A DNA stretch of 64,000 nucleotides from Gammaproteobacteria bacterium UBA2679 (lineage in GTDB: Bacteria; Pseudomonadota; Gammaproteobacteria; Pseudomonadales; Oleiphilaceae): contig DEMD01000003.1 in assembly GCA_002354735.1 (NCBI GenBank), positions 437,511 through 501,510 on the forward strand, in the 5' to 3' direction. The notes beneath the pieces are model-generated. The model saw nothing but the letters and a program-made list of their open reading frames with translations, made no database searches and was not told the DNA's origin. How positions within the stretch are numbered: the stretch's first letter is position 1; the number at the start of each line of letters is the position of its first letter. Both the position numbers and the translations under genes were made by a program. Shown here one piece after another: positions 28,911 to 38,806 of this stretch.

Positions 28911-29540
28911 CTTGCTACTCTCCTCAGTTCGTTTGAAAGACTCTGAGGAGCGAGGCACACGACCCCCGTGGGGGAGTGGAAACCTCGCCCCAGAGGGTCA
29001 ATTGAATTATCAAAGCAGTTGCACCCGCTTTGATTGTTTCTGCTGGAAGCTTTGCACGCTTTCACACGAACAAAGACCAGTCGGAAGTGGGCAGCCTCTC
29101 GGCTCGAGGAACGTTTAACCCCGTATCCGTTCGATTACAGAACAGCGTTCGCTTTTTCCGACATCCTGATCCCAGTACCCCAACAGCAACCCTCACGGGT
29201 TACCTGCCCGATGGGCGGGATAATGGGGTTTCCGAGTTCCACAGTTGTCACACGGAGGGTTAGGTCCTGCCTATTCGCCGGTGGCCCGATGTCAGCGCGC
29301 CCCTAGATGTAAGAGGGACGACCGGCCACGCACCATTTTGGTCAAAGCCTGACAGCAACTTTGGCTTTTTGCGGTTGACGACGATTTGACAGTTCACTTT
29401 TGTTGACCATACCTCTAAGCCCGGCATCTCATCCACGTGTTGCTCGCAGAATCTATGTGTACACCTCGCGGAGAACACACACTCAAAAGAGGATTACCCG
29501 TTTCAGGAAGCTTCGCACCCCATCATTACTGACGACGCAC

Positions 29541-29881
29541 TATCCCTAGGCTACTGTTGGCTGAACAACAGGTCTCGTGCCACCTTCCGAGGAAGATAGA
29601 GAGACAATGACAATTGCAGCTTCACACCACTCAGGTAGTGAGGCGTTGAGATCTATGTACCGATAGCGGCACATGATTTAAGACCATCGAACAGGACATT
29701 CGACAGAGTTTCTGGCAAACAAATCTCAAACCGTAACTAAAGATTTGCTGGTTTAGACTGATGATCCAACCCTACGGTGCTAGTGGTTAGTCATCTTTTG
29801 GATGAGACCGCTGGCAATCGTTTTGCCAAATGGGCCTCGTTTTTTCGCTGTGTATATCCAGCTATCGCTATGCTATTCCGG
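29541..29881. other. Non-coding stretch between groEL terminator and intron, unexplained
   Basis: About 340 bp without a supported gene. On the minus strand it holds several short hairpins: CTGTTG/CAACAG around a six-base loop near 29548-29566, CTTCC/GGAAG near 29584-29595, and CAAATCT/AGATTTG near 29720-29747. The pattern could reflect a structured transcript, or decayed sequence left by insertions. I find no tRNA, tmRNA, 6S, RNase P or SRP RNA signature in it. Confidence 0.3.
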
Positions 29882-29917
29882 TTAGCGGGAAAAAAGCAAG
29901 TGCTTTCTTCCCGCTAA
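29882..29917 (-). terminator. Terminator hairpin downstream of groEL
   Basis: Arms 29882-29898 and 29901-29917 pair over 16 of 17 positions with a two-base loop; the minus-strand distal arm carries a six-T run followed by CCCGC. It starts about 50 bases past the groEL stop and most likely ends the groESL transcript. Confidence 0.75.
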
Positions 29918-29965
29918 TGTCATGTAGACCCGGACAGGCTAGCTACCTGAGCGACTCTCGTCGCA

Positions 29966-31639
<1,674 letters not shown>

Positions 31640-31725
31640 TTATTTGATCGTGAGCCTGAGGTTTGCTGGCACAGTGGCCGGTATCAGGGTTCGCTGATTA
31701 AGCCTCGCCGATTAACCTTCGCTGA

Positions 31726-32016
31726 TTAACCTTCAATAACGCCGAAGATATCGCTCTCATTCATGATGAGAAGCTCTTCGCCGTCGACCTTGACGGTGCT
31801 GCCTGAGTACTGACCGAACATGACCTTGTCACCGGCTTTTACACTGCAAGGACGCACGTCACCGTTGGTCAGGATCCGGCCTTCACCAACAGCAAGAACC
31901 TCGCCCTGCTGCGGCTTTTCTGCAGCACTTCCTGGCAACACAATACCGCCGGCAGATTTTGTTTCTTCTTCGTTACGGCGAACGACCACACGATCGTGAA
32001 GCGGACGAATTTTCAT
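31726..32016 (-). CDS. groS: Co-chaperonin GroES (HSP10)
   Basis: A 96-residue lid of the GroEL chamber. The true start is ATG 32016 ([14 protein letters not shown]); a longer open frame to 32103 adds 29 residues without homology and lies over the promoter leader. GGGAG lies about ten bases upstream of the ATG. Family features are [19 protein letters not shown] (mobile loop) and VMFGQYSG. First gene of the groESL operon. Confidence 0.97.
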   Translation of the reverse strand: MKIRPLHDRVVVRRNEEETKSAGGIVLPGSAAEKPQQGEVLAVGEGRILTNGDVRPCSVKAGDKVMFGQYSGSTVKVDGEELLIMNESDIFGVIEG

Positions 32017-32124
32017 CTCAGAGACTCTCCCAATTCGAAAAAACCAGATTTTTACTGATGTTACGTGCCACGACCGCGGTGTCCGGCAATATCCGGGACG
32101 CACTGCAGTGGCGATGTGAACTGA

Positions 32125-32152
32125 ATGTGGGGCTGCCCGTCAGGAATTCAAC
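32125..32152 (-). promoter_or_regulatory. Sigma32-type heat-shock promoter of groESL
   Basis: On the minus strand GTTGAAT (32152-32146) is separated by 13 bp from CCCCACAT (32132-32125). This closely matches the sigma32 consensus CTTGAAA - 13-17 bp - CCCCATNT. A transcript would start near 32117, giving a leader of about 100 bases to the groES ATG. No CIRCE repeat is present, consistent with gammaproteobacterial control by sigma32 rather than HrcA. Confidence 0.7.
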
Positions 32153-32171
32153 GGGCGGAGAGGAAAAATTT

Positions 32172-32759
32172 TTACTTTTTATCGATCTCGGTGAACTCAC
32201 CTTCGATGACGCGGCCTGAGCCGGATTCTGAACTGGAGGGGCGAACATGATCTTCATTGGCAGCCGGCCCGCTGCCGAAGGGATTACCATCCGGGCGCTG
32301 GCCAAAGCCACCTGCGCCGAAAGGGCCCTGGCCGCTATTGAAAGGACCCTGACTCTTGCCGAACGGTCCCTTGGCGCCGCCGAAGGTGCTGTAGCGGGTC
32401 ACCGCAGCACCAGCGAGTCGCTTGCTCACACCGGCAATCAGCATGGCCCGTGTTGGCGGCAGAATCAGGAAGAGACCGCAAGCATCGGTCACGAAGCCGG
32501 GCGTCATCAACAGGATGCCGCCTATCAGCATCAGCAGCCCCTCAACGAGCTCCCTGGCCGGCATCTCGCCGGCTGCCGCCTTCATCTGCACCTGCGCGAG
32601 TATCTGCGTACCCTGGCGACGGAGTAGCCAGGCGCCAGTGACACCGGTTGCAATAATGATAAGGATGGTGGGGCCGAGACCGATCACCTGCCCAACATTA
32701 ACTAGGACGATGAGCTCGATAATGGCAATAACCGGAATAAGAAATAACAGGCGACTCAT
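32172..32759 (-). CDS. fxsA: FxsA family membrane protein
   Basis: A 195-residue inner-membrane protein, start ATG 32759 (MSRLLFLIPVIAIIELIVLV). Two hydrophobic hairpins cover about residues 1-45 and 75-105, including GVTGAWLLRRQG and GILLMTPGFVTDACGLFLIL, the FxsA core. In E. coli, FxsA overproduction relieves F-plasmid exclusion of phage T7 (established); the physiological role is unknown. The soluble tail is unusual: three tandem GPF heptads (GPFGKSQ, GPFNSGQ, GPFGAGG) then an acidic end. A longer upstream frame to 33059 is antisense to the SDR gene and rejected. It lies directly upstream of groES. Confidence 0.88.
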   Translation of the reverse strand: MSRLLFLIPVIAIIELIVLVNVGQVIGLGPTILIIIATGVTGAWLLRRQGTQILAQVQMKAAAGEMPARELVEGLLMLIGGILLMTPGFVTDACGLFLILPPTRAMLIAGVSKRLAGAAVTRYSTFGGAKGPFGKSQGPFNSGQGPFGAGGFGQRPDGNPFGSGPAANEDHVRPSSSESGSGRVIEGEFTEIDKK

Positions 32760-32871
32760 GAGTTTCGGGCCGAACTGGTTGGAAGAAGGGAGATAGCATA
32801 CCATACCTGGCCGAGCTATCGATTCAAGAACTGCTGACAACAAGTCGGCAGTGCAGACAGGTGTGTTGATT

Positions 32872-33636
32872 ATGAATACGAACGATTGTGTAGTTGTGAT
32901 TACCGGCGGTGGCGCTGGTCTTGGGCGCTCGATGGCGCTGTACCTGGCGTCTCGGAAAGCCAAGCTGGCTCTGCTGGACGTCAATGAAGACGGCCTCACG
33001 GAAACCGCGAAGCAGTGCCGCGAAGCGGGTGCCATGGACGTCGCCACCTTCAAGTGCAATGTCGCTTCTGAGAGCGAAGTCGAGTCAGTGTTCGGCGCCG
33101 TGGTCGATTATTTCGGTCACATTGACTGCCTTGTGAACAATGCGGGTGTGCTGCGTGATGGCATGCTGATCAAGGCGAAGGATGGCGAGATCGTCAAGCG
33201 CATGTCTCTGGCTGAGTGGCAGATGGTCATCGACGTGAACCTGACTGGCGTCTTCCTCTGCGGGCGTGAAGCCGCGACGCACATGATCAATGCCAAGCGA
33301 CCTGGCGTCATCATCAATATCTCGAGCGTCTCCCGCGCCGGAAATATCGGTCAGAGCAATTATTCAGCCGCCAAGGCTGGCGTCGCGGCGATGTCGGTGA
33401 CCTGGGCGAAGGAGCTGGCGCGGTACAACATCCGTTCCATGGCCGTGGCACCGGGCTTTATCGAAACCGATATGATCCGCTCCATGAAGCCCGAGGCCCT
33501 GCAGAAAATGACGAGCCAGATTCCGCTGCAGCGCATGGGTCAGCCTGATGAGATCGCAAAGACCATCGCCTTCATCATCGAGAACGATTACCTCACTGGT
33601 CGCGTCATCGAGGTAGATGGTGGCATCCGGGTCTGA
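32872..33636 (+). CDS. Short-chain dehydrogenase/reductase (FabG-like)
   Basis: A 254-residue classical SDR using NAD(P)(H). The cofactor motif is TGGGAGLGRS near residue 11, the NAG motif is LVNNAGVLRDG near 90, and the catalytic Ser and Tyr-Lys are in NISSVSRAGNIGQ and YSAAKAG (about 150-168). The closing DGGIRV is typical. I place the start at ATG 32872, as the frame upstream (GTG 32851) adds seven residues. It is related to acetoacetyl-CoA or 3-oxoacyl reductases, but specificity cannot be assigned. Its last 20 bases overlap the alkyltransferase-like gene. Confidence 0.88.
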   Translation: MNTNDCVVVITGGGAGLGRSMALYLASRKAKLALLDVNEDGLTETAKQCREAGAMDVATFKCNVASESEVESVFGAVVDYFGHIDCLVNNAGVLRDGMLIKAKDGEIVKRMSLAEWQMVIDVNLTGVFLCGREAATHMINAKRPGVIINISSVSRAGNIGQSNYSAAKAGVAAMSVTWAKELARYNIRSMAVAPGFIETDMIRSMKPEALQKMTSQIPLQRMGQPDEIAKTIAFIIENDYLTGRVIEVDGGIRV

Positions 33637-33937
33637 GGATGAACGCCGCCAGGCCATCTTCGCTACGGTGATGGCCATCCCGCCCGGCCGCGTGTGCAGC
33701 TATGGTGAAGTTGCGCGTCTGTCGCAGCAGCCGGGGCTGGCGCGCTTCGTCGGGCGCATTCTTGGCGAGGTCGACGGCCTGCCGTGGCACCGGGTCGTTC
33801 GGGCGGGCGGACAGATCGCCTTTGCCCAGGAGACGAAGAAGTATCATGAACAGGTACGGCGGCTTGTTGAGGAAGGTGTCGAGGTGGCGAACGGCCGCGT
33901 GCAGGACTGGAAGCAGCGCTTCTGGCAAGGCTACTGA
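33617..33937 (+). CDS. Alkyltransferase-like protein (ATL, MGMT family)
   Basis: A 106-residue protein of the O6-alkylguanine-DNA alkyltransferase fold. The canonical active-site PCHR is replaced by PWHR (LPWHRVV), as in ATL proteins. These bind O6-alkylguanine lesions and pass them to nucleotide excision repair instead of removing the alkyl group (established for the family). The helix-turn-helix part VCSYGEVARLSQQPGLARFV is intact. Starts at ATG 33617, 20 bases inside the end of the SDR gene. Confidence 0.9.
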   Translation: MVASGSEDERRQAIFATVMAIPPGRVCSYGEVARLSQQPGLARFVGRILGEVDGLPWHRVVRAGGQIAFAQETKKYHEQVRRLVEEGVEVANGRVQDWKQRFWQGY

Positions 33938-33997
33938 GCCTTCCCTACTTCACGATGAAAACAAACCTGACTCAATAACTCATCTTAATATCGCGCT

Positions 33998-34411
33998 TCA
34001 GTTGGGAAGCTTCATAAGCTGCACCTTGTTGGCCTCGCCAAAATCCAGTTCGATGGCTGAACAATCGGCATTGACTGTGCCCTCCATCACATCGCCCTCC
34101 TTTGAATCGGGGTCAGCGTTCATGACTATGCGATCACCTTCCATGCTGTAAGGACCTGTCCCCTTGTGCGTGCCGAAGAAAGTCATCTCGAAAGTCTTCG
34201 CTCCAGGGTCCAGGGACAGTCTTGGCAGCAGGTTTTGCGCTTCGTCCTGCTGACCATTGGCGATCATCTTGTCGAGCGTTGGTTGCATGGCGGCGGGATA
34301 GGCGTTCGGTGAGCGGAAGTTGCCTTTGCATTCTATGGCGTTGGCGATTGGAGCCAGCATTGTTACGACAGCAAAAGCTAGGGGGACGAGAGAAACGGGG
34401 CTTGAGGTCAT
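33998..34411 (-). CDS. Small exported protein, function unknown
   Basis: A 137-residue protein starting at ATG 34411 with AGG about seven bases upstream. A signal peptide (SLVPLAFAVVTMLAPIANA) ends near residue 25. The mature part begins IECKGNFRSPNAYPAAMQPT and later contains TFEMTFFGTHKGTGPYSMEG and MEGTVNADCSAIELDFGEAN. Two cysteines could form a disulfide. I do not recognise a family. The longer frame to 34558 runs antisense into the next lipoprotein's leader and is rejected. Confidence 0.7.
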   Translation of the reverse strand: MTSSPVSLVPLAFAVVTMLAPIANAIECKGNFRSPNAYPAAMQPTLDKMIANGQQDEAQNLLPRLSLDPGAKTFEMTFFGTHKGTGPYSMEGDRIVMNADPDSKEGDVMEGTVNADCSAIELDFGEANKVQLMKLPN

Positions 34412-34572
34412 AAAGGCGCCTGTCTGAATGGGGGTTGGATCGAGAACAAGATAAAGGAGCAACACGAAGCGGGCAAAGCAATTTACATCGCGCTTCTTCT
34501 GTGTGTCCGTCAGAGGTAATCGGAACCAACCTTTGCACAGAGTCTGTGCATACCTCAATGAAAGGATGTTGT

Positions 34573-36375
34573 ATGAAGATGCTCGCTTCTGGAATTTCTC
34601 TGCACAAGCTCTCGGTGGCCATCACCCTGGCGCTCGCTCTCAGCGCTTGCGGTGGCGGGGGCGGATCTGGCGGAGGCAATCCTCCCGCGGGACCGGTGGA
34701 TGGTACAGACCCGACAACACCGACGAATCCAGTCGGATCTGGCAGTACACCACCTGAGACCACACCGGAAGCGCCTGCAGAGGTGTTGCAACTGGCTGGC
34801 GTGGTGAGGAACTACTATACCGGCGATGTCATTCCCGCTGCAGTCATCCGACTCTCTGCTGGGGCGGACCAGCGCTTCGTGGCATTTTCAGAAGCCACAG
34901 CTGACGCGGCTGGCGCCTTCACAATCGACCGCCCAGATTCAGATGCCGCGCTTTTGCTAGACGTCACGGCGCCCGGTTACGCTCGTGGTGTAGTAACCAT
35001 TCCTGCCGGCAATGCAGGATTGGCAGTGGCGCTGATTCCACAACTGCAGCCAGTGGTCGCCCAGGTTGAGGGCTCGACCAGCGCCCCACTGACGGTCAAC
35101 CACACGCGTACAACTGTAAATGGTGAGACAACGGCTCCAGTGCTCAATGTGCCCGCTGCCAGTCTCATCGATGCTGCAGGCAACAGTTTTGAAGGCGCTT
35201 ATAGTGTCGGGTACACCCTGATAGACCCATCATCCGACCCTGCCCTCATGCCTGGCAGCTTTGAAGCCATCGATCCAGCGACTGGCACTGTGAGCCAGAT
35301 CGAGAGCTTCGGCGCGATCGAAATCAGCATAACGAATTCGGCGGGCGAAGCACTCAATTTCGCGGGTGCTAGTGCGCCAGTACTGAGCATCCCGCTGGCG
35401 TCGACCATCGATCCGACGACCGCACCAGCGAGCGTTCCTCTTTTCTTCTTCGATACCACCCTCGGTTATTGGGTGGACAGGGGAGTCGCTCAGCTGACTC
35501 AGCTTGGTGAAAGTTGGGCCTATCAGGGGACGATTAATCAGACAGGCATCTGGAATGCCGACATCCAGTTCGACGCGGTCACCCTGTCTGGTTGCGTTGC
35601 CAATGCGGACGGCCAGCGTTTGCCCAATGTCCGTCTTATGGCAGATGGCCGCACATATATAGGCCGTAGCCGAACGCTGACTAATGTAAATGGGGAGTTC
35701 AGTGTCCCGGTTCGTCCCGAAAGCCAACTGCTGGTAGCAGCGGTATTGGCAGCGCAGAGTGAAACCGTCATCACCGACATCGGTACTGGTGATGTCACGA
35801 TCCCCGATTGTCTGGTGCTGTCACCAAGCGCGGCTACCGCTCGGCTGACCTGGGGTGAAGACCCGCGGGATCTGGACACGCACTTCTTTGGGCCTGATGG
35901 CAACGGTGGCGAGTTCCAAATCTACTTCGCGAACAAGACTGTCACTGTAGGCACCACACAATACGACCTCGATGTGGATGACGTGACCTCATTCGGCCCT
36001 GAAGTACTCACTTTGCCCGAATTTCAGGTGCCTGGTACTTACCGTTACGTGGTCAACCTGTATTCCGGCACTGGTACGATTGCGGCCTCACCTACCCGGG
36101 TTGAGCTTAATCTGAAAGGCGATATCCAGGTGTTCTCAGCGACTGAAGCCGAGGGTGATGCGTCGCTGGAGAACTGGCACGTCTTCAACCTCGTCGTCGA
36201 TGAGGCGCTTTCGGTAACTATGCAGCCAGTTCAGCGGTTCTCTGACTCTGAGGCCGCGGATGCTTTTGATGTGGCCGGTTTTGGGCCTGCTTCTGTCAAG
36301 ACTGAAGTGAAGCGTGAAAAGTATTATGCGGAGCCAGTTTCTGCCGACATACCACTTCGACAGATAGCTGATTAG
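34573..36375 (+). CDS. Large lipoprotein with YfaP/DUF2135-like domain
   Basis: A 600-residue lipoprotein. ATG 34573 is chosen: AAGGA lies six bases upstream and the signal peptide then runs from MKMLASG to the lipobox LSAC. A Gly/Ser linker (GGGGGSGGG) and a Pro/Thr-rich stretch follow. A carboxypeptidase-regulatory-like beta domain is suggested by residues 85-150 (GVVRNYYTGDVIPAAVIRLS). A second such domain precedes the C-terminal region ARLTWGEDPRDLDTHFFGPD, which matches the YfaP/DUF2135 type domain. Probably cell-surface or outer-membrane facing (Gly after the lipid Cys). Convergent with the beta-helix lipoprotein; function unknown. Confidence 0.75.
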   Translation: MKMLASGISLHKLSVAITLALALSACGGGGGSGGGNPPAGPVDGTDPTTPTNPVGSGSTPPETTPEAPAEVLQLAGVVRNYYTGDVIPAAVIRLSAGADQRFVAFSEATADAAGAFTIDRPDSDAALLLDVTAPGYARGVVTIPAGNAGLAVALIPQLQPVVAQVEGSTSAPLTVNHTRTTVNGETTAPVLNVPAASLIDAAGNSFEGAYSVGYTLIDPSSDPALMPGSFEAIDPATGTVSQIESFGAIEISITNSAGEALNFAGASAPVLSIPLASTIDPTTAPASVPLFFFDTTLGYWVDRGVAQLTQLGESWAYQGTINQTGIWNADIQFDAVTLSGCVANADGQRLPNVRLMADGRTYIGRSRTLTNVNGEFSVPVRPESQLLVAAVLAAQSETVITDIGTGDVTIPDCLVLSPSAATARLTWGEDPRDLDTHFFGPDGNGGEFQIYFANKTVTVGTTQYDLDVDDVTSFGPEVLTLPEFQVPGTYRYVVNLYSGTGTIAASPTRVELNLKGDIQVFSATEAEGDASLENWHVFNLVVDEALSVTMQPVQRFSDSEAADAFDVAGFGPASVKTEVKREKYYAEPVSADIPLRQIAD

Positions 36376-36389
36376 GCAGCATGTCCAGA

Positions 36390-36416
36390 CCGGGTCATGG
36401 CGAATGCCTGACCCGG
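36390..36416. terminator. Strong hairpin between the convergent lipoprotein genes
   Basis: CCGGGTCA (36390-36397) pairs with TGACCCGG (36409-36416), continued inward by GGC/GCC with a single bulged T and a GAAT loop. It lies 15 bases after one lipoprotein stop and 15 before the stop of the opposing gene. No T run is present, but its position suggests a shared terminator. Confidence 0.6.
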
Positions 36417-36430
36417 CCTGGGATGTTGTG

Positions 36431-38569
36431 CTACCTATTGTCGACGATAGCCTGCAACTGAATACCTTCGAAGGTATTGCCTGCTTCGGTTACCATTCCG
36501 GACAGGATCAAACCATTTGTCAGGCTTTCTCTGAAGATGGTGTTGGTTACGCTGCCTCTCACATCGGAACCGAAATAGCCTAACAGCGCATGCGTGTTGC
36601 CTTGGCTTTCGCCGCCATATTCGAATATGGCATGATCGATCTGGTTATCCGGATCACCCGAGAATGTATACTGGAAACCGTTCCAGCCACCTCTGACTTT
36701 TTGCGCAGCCGTAAACAGGATGGGCTTTTCAGGGGTGCCGACGGCCTTGAGCGACCCGTCAACATCAATGTTGAATCCAGCATTCAAGCCGAATTCAATC
36801 ACTACACCCGCTTCGATCACGACTGAACTCTGAAGCGAAATCGGTCCGTTAACTGTTGTTTTATCAATTCGGTACGGTACGTTGATCGCCTTGAATGTTT
36901 GATCATTATTACGATCAAGCGAATTTCCTGTCACGAATATCCGATCGACCGTATTGCCGGAAAAGTCACTATTTGAGCTCAACGAATTGACTTCACGCAC
37001 GCTGACTCGCCCTGGGCGGTTGTTGAAGGTAGAAGTGAGATTTGAAATTTCCACAGAGCTCTGAGCACCGACCGAGAAACCGTCCCCCTCACTGTGCTGT
37101 ATGAGAGAGTTTCGTAATTTTAGCTTTCCGTCGTGGCTGTTGACGCCTACCGCTGCTTCGAAGTATCCAGCATCACTACCGGCATACTCGATTACAGTAT
37201 TATCTATTATGTTTTCTCTTCCCGAATAGACCTCCACGCCTCTCCAGTATCCTTGAATCTGTTCCAGACCGGTGAACACAACCAGCGGGCCGGCAGAACT
37301 GCCGACGATCAGCTCACCGGTATTTTCTATCCTGAAGCTCGTATCCGCACGGAAGACTACGGTAGTGCCTCCGAGGATATGCAGCCGAGAATACAATTCC
37401 AGGCCCAGGGTAGACGTCTGGTAATGAACCCCGACATCCTCCCACTCCTGATCTTTTCTGATGCTTCGATCCAGCAGTGCAATTGCATCCCTTCCCTGTC
37501 CATCCAAAGTCCGGTTACCTGTGTAGATACTTGTTCTGTCAAGCACGTAGGCATTGTTCGAACCAACCGCCACCGGATAGGACTGATTTCTTGTAAGGCG
37601 GTTGCTCACAAACTCAGAAATTTGCGCATCTTCCGAGATACGAATGCCGTAACCTTCACTAAACCGCGACAGAACACTCTTGAACCGTGCGGCCCCAGCG
37701 AAGCTGACGGAAATATTACTGTCATCGAAGCCGAACCCGGCATATTCGACAATCACATGCTCAAGCGCACTTTCGGCAAGAGATCTGATGAAGAGCCCTG
37801 TCCAGTAACCATTTTCTGCACGCTGGCCTGTGAATACCACCGGATTCTGTGCAGTACCAGCTGCAATCAACAGACCGTCAGACTCGATTTCCATCATCTC
37901 GTTATCGGCAAATTCGAGCCTGGCGCCCGCCTCGAGCGCCAACTCACCGCCGCGTCTGACCACAATTGTCTTATCGACCTTGTAGCAACCCGCAGATACA
38001 GTCAGCGGAGACTCAACATAGTAGCTGGACCATGGCTGACATTCGGCCTGATAGTCGATCACATTCACCAATGCTGAAGAAAAGTCGCCGTACTGCGCGC
38101 CGGAAATATCGGTCAGCTCAACAGAGAGTTGCTCTACTGGTTCCGATTGAGCGTTGATAATAAGTTGAATATCGATAGTCTTCGATTCGCCATCACCGGC
38201 AGCCCACGTCAGCGAGCCTGTTTCGCTGGCGTAATCCTCACCCGCCAGGGCTGTGTGATCGCTAGTAGTAAACTGGATAGTCGCCGGCTGAGATATATCG
38301 CCAGAGCGGTTCACCGTCACTCGAGCGATTCCGGTCTGCTCGGAAAAGTCGAAACTGGCACTGTCGAACGAGACACCGTCAATCTTGCTATCCATAGCGC
38401 CTGAGGCGTGTGAGCCTGACTCGCCACCTGCAGGCTGGCCGGGCTCAGGAGCGCCCGAGGATTCGCCGGGCTGGACGGCTGAGGGAGCACCTCCACCAGA
38501 GGACCCTCCGCCGCAAGCACTGAGCGCAATAACCACGGCGAGAAGTGACAAACGAGAAAAAGGTAGCAT
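36431..38569 (-). CDS. Lipoprotein with Calx-beta domain and right-handed beta-helix
   Basis: A 712-residue lipoprotein. ATG 38569 (MLPFSRLSLL) is chosen because AAGGA lies seven bases upstream; the frame to 38632 has no support. The lipobox is LSAC, followed by a Gly/Ser/Pro-rich linker. A Calx-beta domain covers about residues 65-175 (VSFDSASFDFSEQTGIARVT, then DHTALAGEDYASETGSLTWA). The rest is long, with repeated short strands such as PVVFTGQRAENGYWTGLFIR, VVFTGLEQIQGYWRGVEVYS and ILFTAAQKVRGGWNGFQYTF, predicting a parallel beta-helix. Surface binding or adhesion is possible; no catalytic motif is seen. Confidence 0.78.
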   Translation of the reverse strand: MLPFSRLSLLAVVIALSACGGGSSGGGAPSAVQPGESSGAPEPGQPAGGESGSHASGAMDSKIDGVSFDSASFDFSEQTGIARVTVNRSGDISQPATIQFTTSDHTALAGEDYASETGSLTWAAGDGESKTIDIQLIINAQSEPVEQLSVELTDISGAQYGDFSSALVNVIDYQAECQPWSSYYVESPLTVSAGCYKVDKTIVVRRGGELALEAGARLEFADNEMMEIESDGLLIAAGTAQNPVVFTGQRAENGYWTGLFIRSLAESALEHVIVEYAGFGFDDSNISVSFAGAARFKSVLSRFSEGYGIRISEDAQISEFVSNRLTRNQSYPVAVGSNNAYVLDRTSIYTGNRTLDGQGRDAIALLDRSIRKDQEWEDVGVHYQTSTLGLELYSRLHILGGTTVVFRADTSFRIENTGELIVGSSAGPLVVFTGLEQIQGYWRGVEVYSGRENIIDNTVIEYAGSDAGYFEAAVGVNSHDGKLKLRNSLIQHSEGDGFSVGAQSSVEISNLTSTFNNRPGRVSVREVNSLSSNSDFSGNTVDRIFVTGNSLDRNNDQTFKAINVPYRIDKTTVNGPISLQSSVVIEAGVVIEFGLNAGFNIDVDGSLKAVGTPEKPILFTAAQKVRGGWNGFQYTFSGDPDNQIDHAIFEYGGESQGNTHALLGYFGSDVRGSVTNTIFRESLTNGLILSGMVTEAGNTFEGIQLQAIVDNR

Positions 38570-38806
38570 ATCTACATCCTTGTAAAATCGAGAGAAGGAA
38601 CATCCGAAACCGATTACAGGAACGAGAGACAAGAGAAGACCAGAAAGCGTTAAAACGCTCTTGAGGGGCCAGATCCGTGGCTAACATCTTGTAGTCCGCT
38701 TTCAAGACCGGCGCATCATACCCGATAATTAGATCAATAAATAATCAAATATGAATTTAGATTTCTGCAGTGACGCAGGTCACTTTCCGAACGATCTTGG
38801 GATACC

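Larger units (their letters stand above)
26796..29540 (-). mobile_element. Complete group II intron (about 2.75 kb)
   Basis: A full-length mobile ribozyme-retroelement on the minus strand. The 5' end is proposed at 29540, where the strand reads GTGCG followed by a hairpin with a GTAA loop (TCGTCA/TGATGG), as expected for the start of domain I. Exon bases just upstream read GCCTA-GGGATA. The intron holds TAGGC (29273-29269) and TATCCC (29222-29217), which pair with them as EBS2 and EBS1, about 50 bases apart. Domain V is at 26837-26870, a canonical 34-nt hairpin starting GAGCCGTATG. Domain VI follows, and the 3' end is proposed at 26796 (TACCCGAC). The first 3' exon base (A) can pair with the T before EBS1. 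The encoded maturase is at 27243-28910. The element lies in a non-coding stretch between groEL and gspN and interrupts no recognised gene. Confidence 0.85.

Noticed and set aside
29514..29518. Alternative intron 5' end at the GTGCG at 29518
   Set aside because: It also gives an exon/EBS1 match (GATGGG with CCCATC), but the 29540 end additionally pairs IBS2/EBS2 with the right spacing and is followed by a clean GTAA-loop hairpin. The 29518 site lies inside the intron's first domain under that model.
29700..29965. A structural RNA (tmRNA, 6S, RNase P or SRP) next to groEL
   Set aside because: None of the conserved sequence blocks of these RNAs is present on either strand.
32760..33059. N-terminal extension of FxsA on the minus strand
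   Set aside because: It lies antisense to the SDR gene and lacks homology; the FxsA family start is at 32759.
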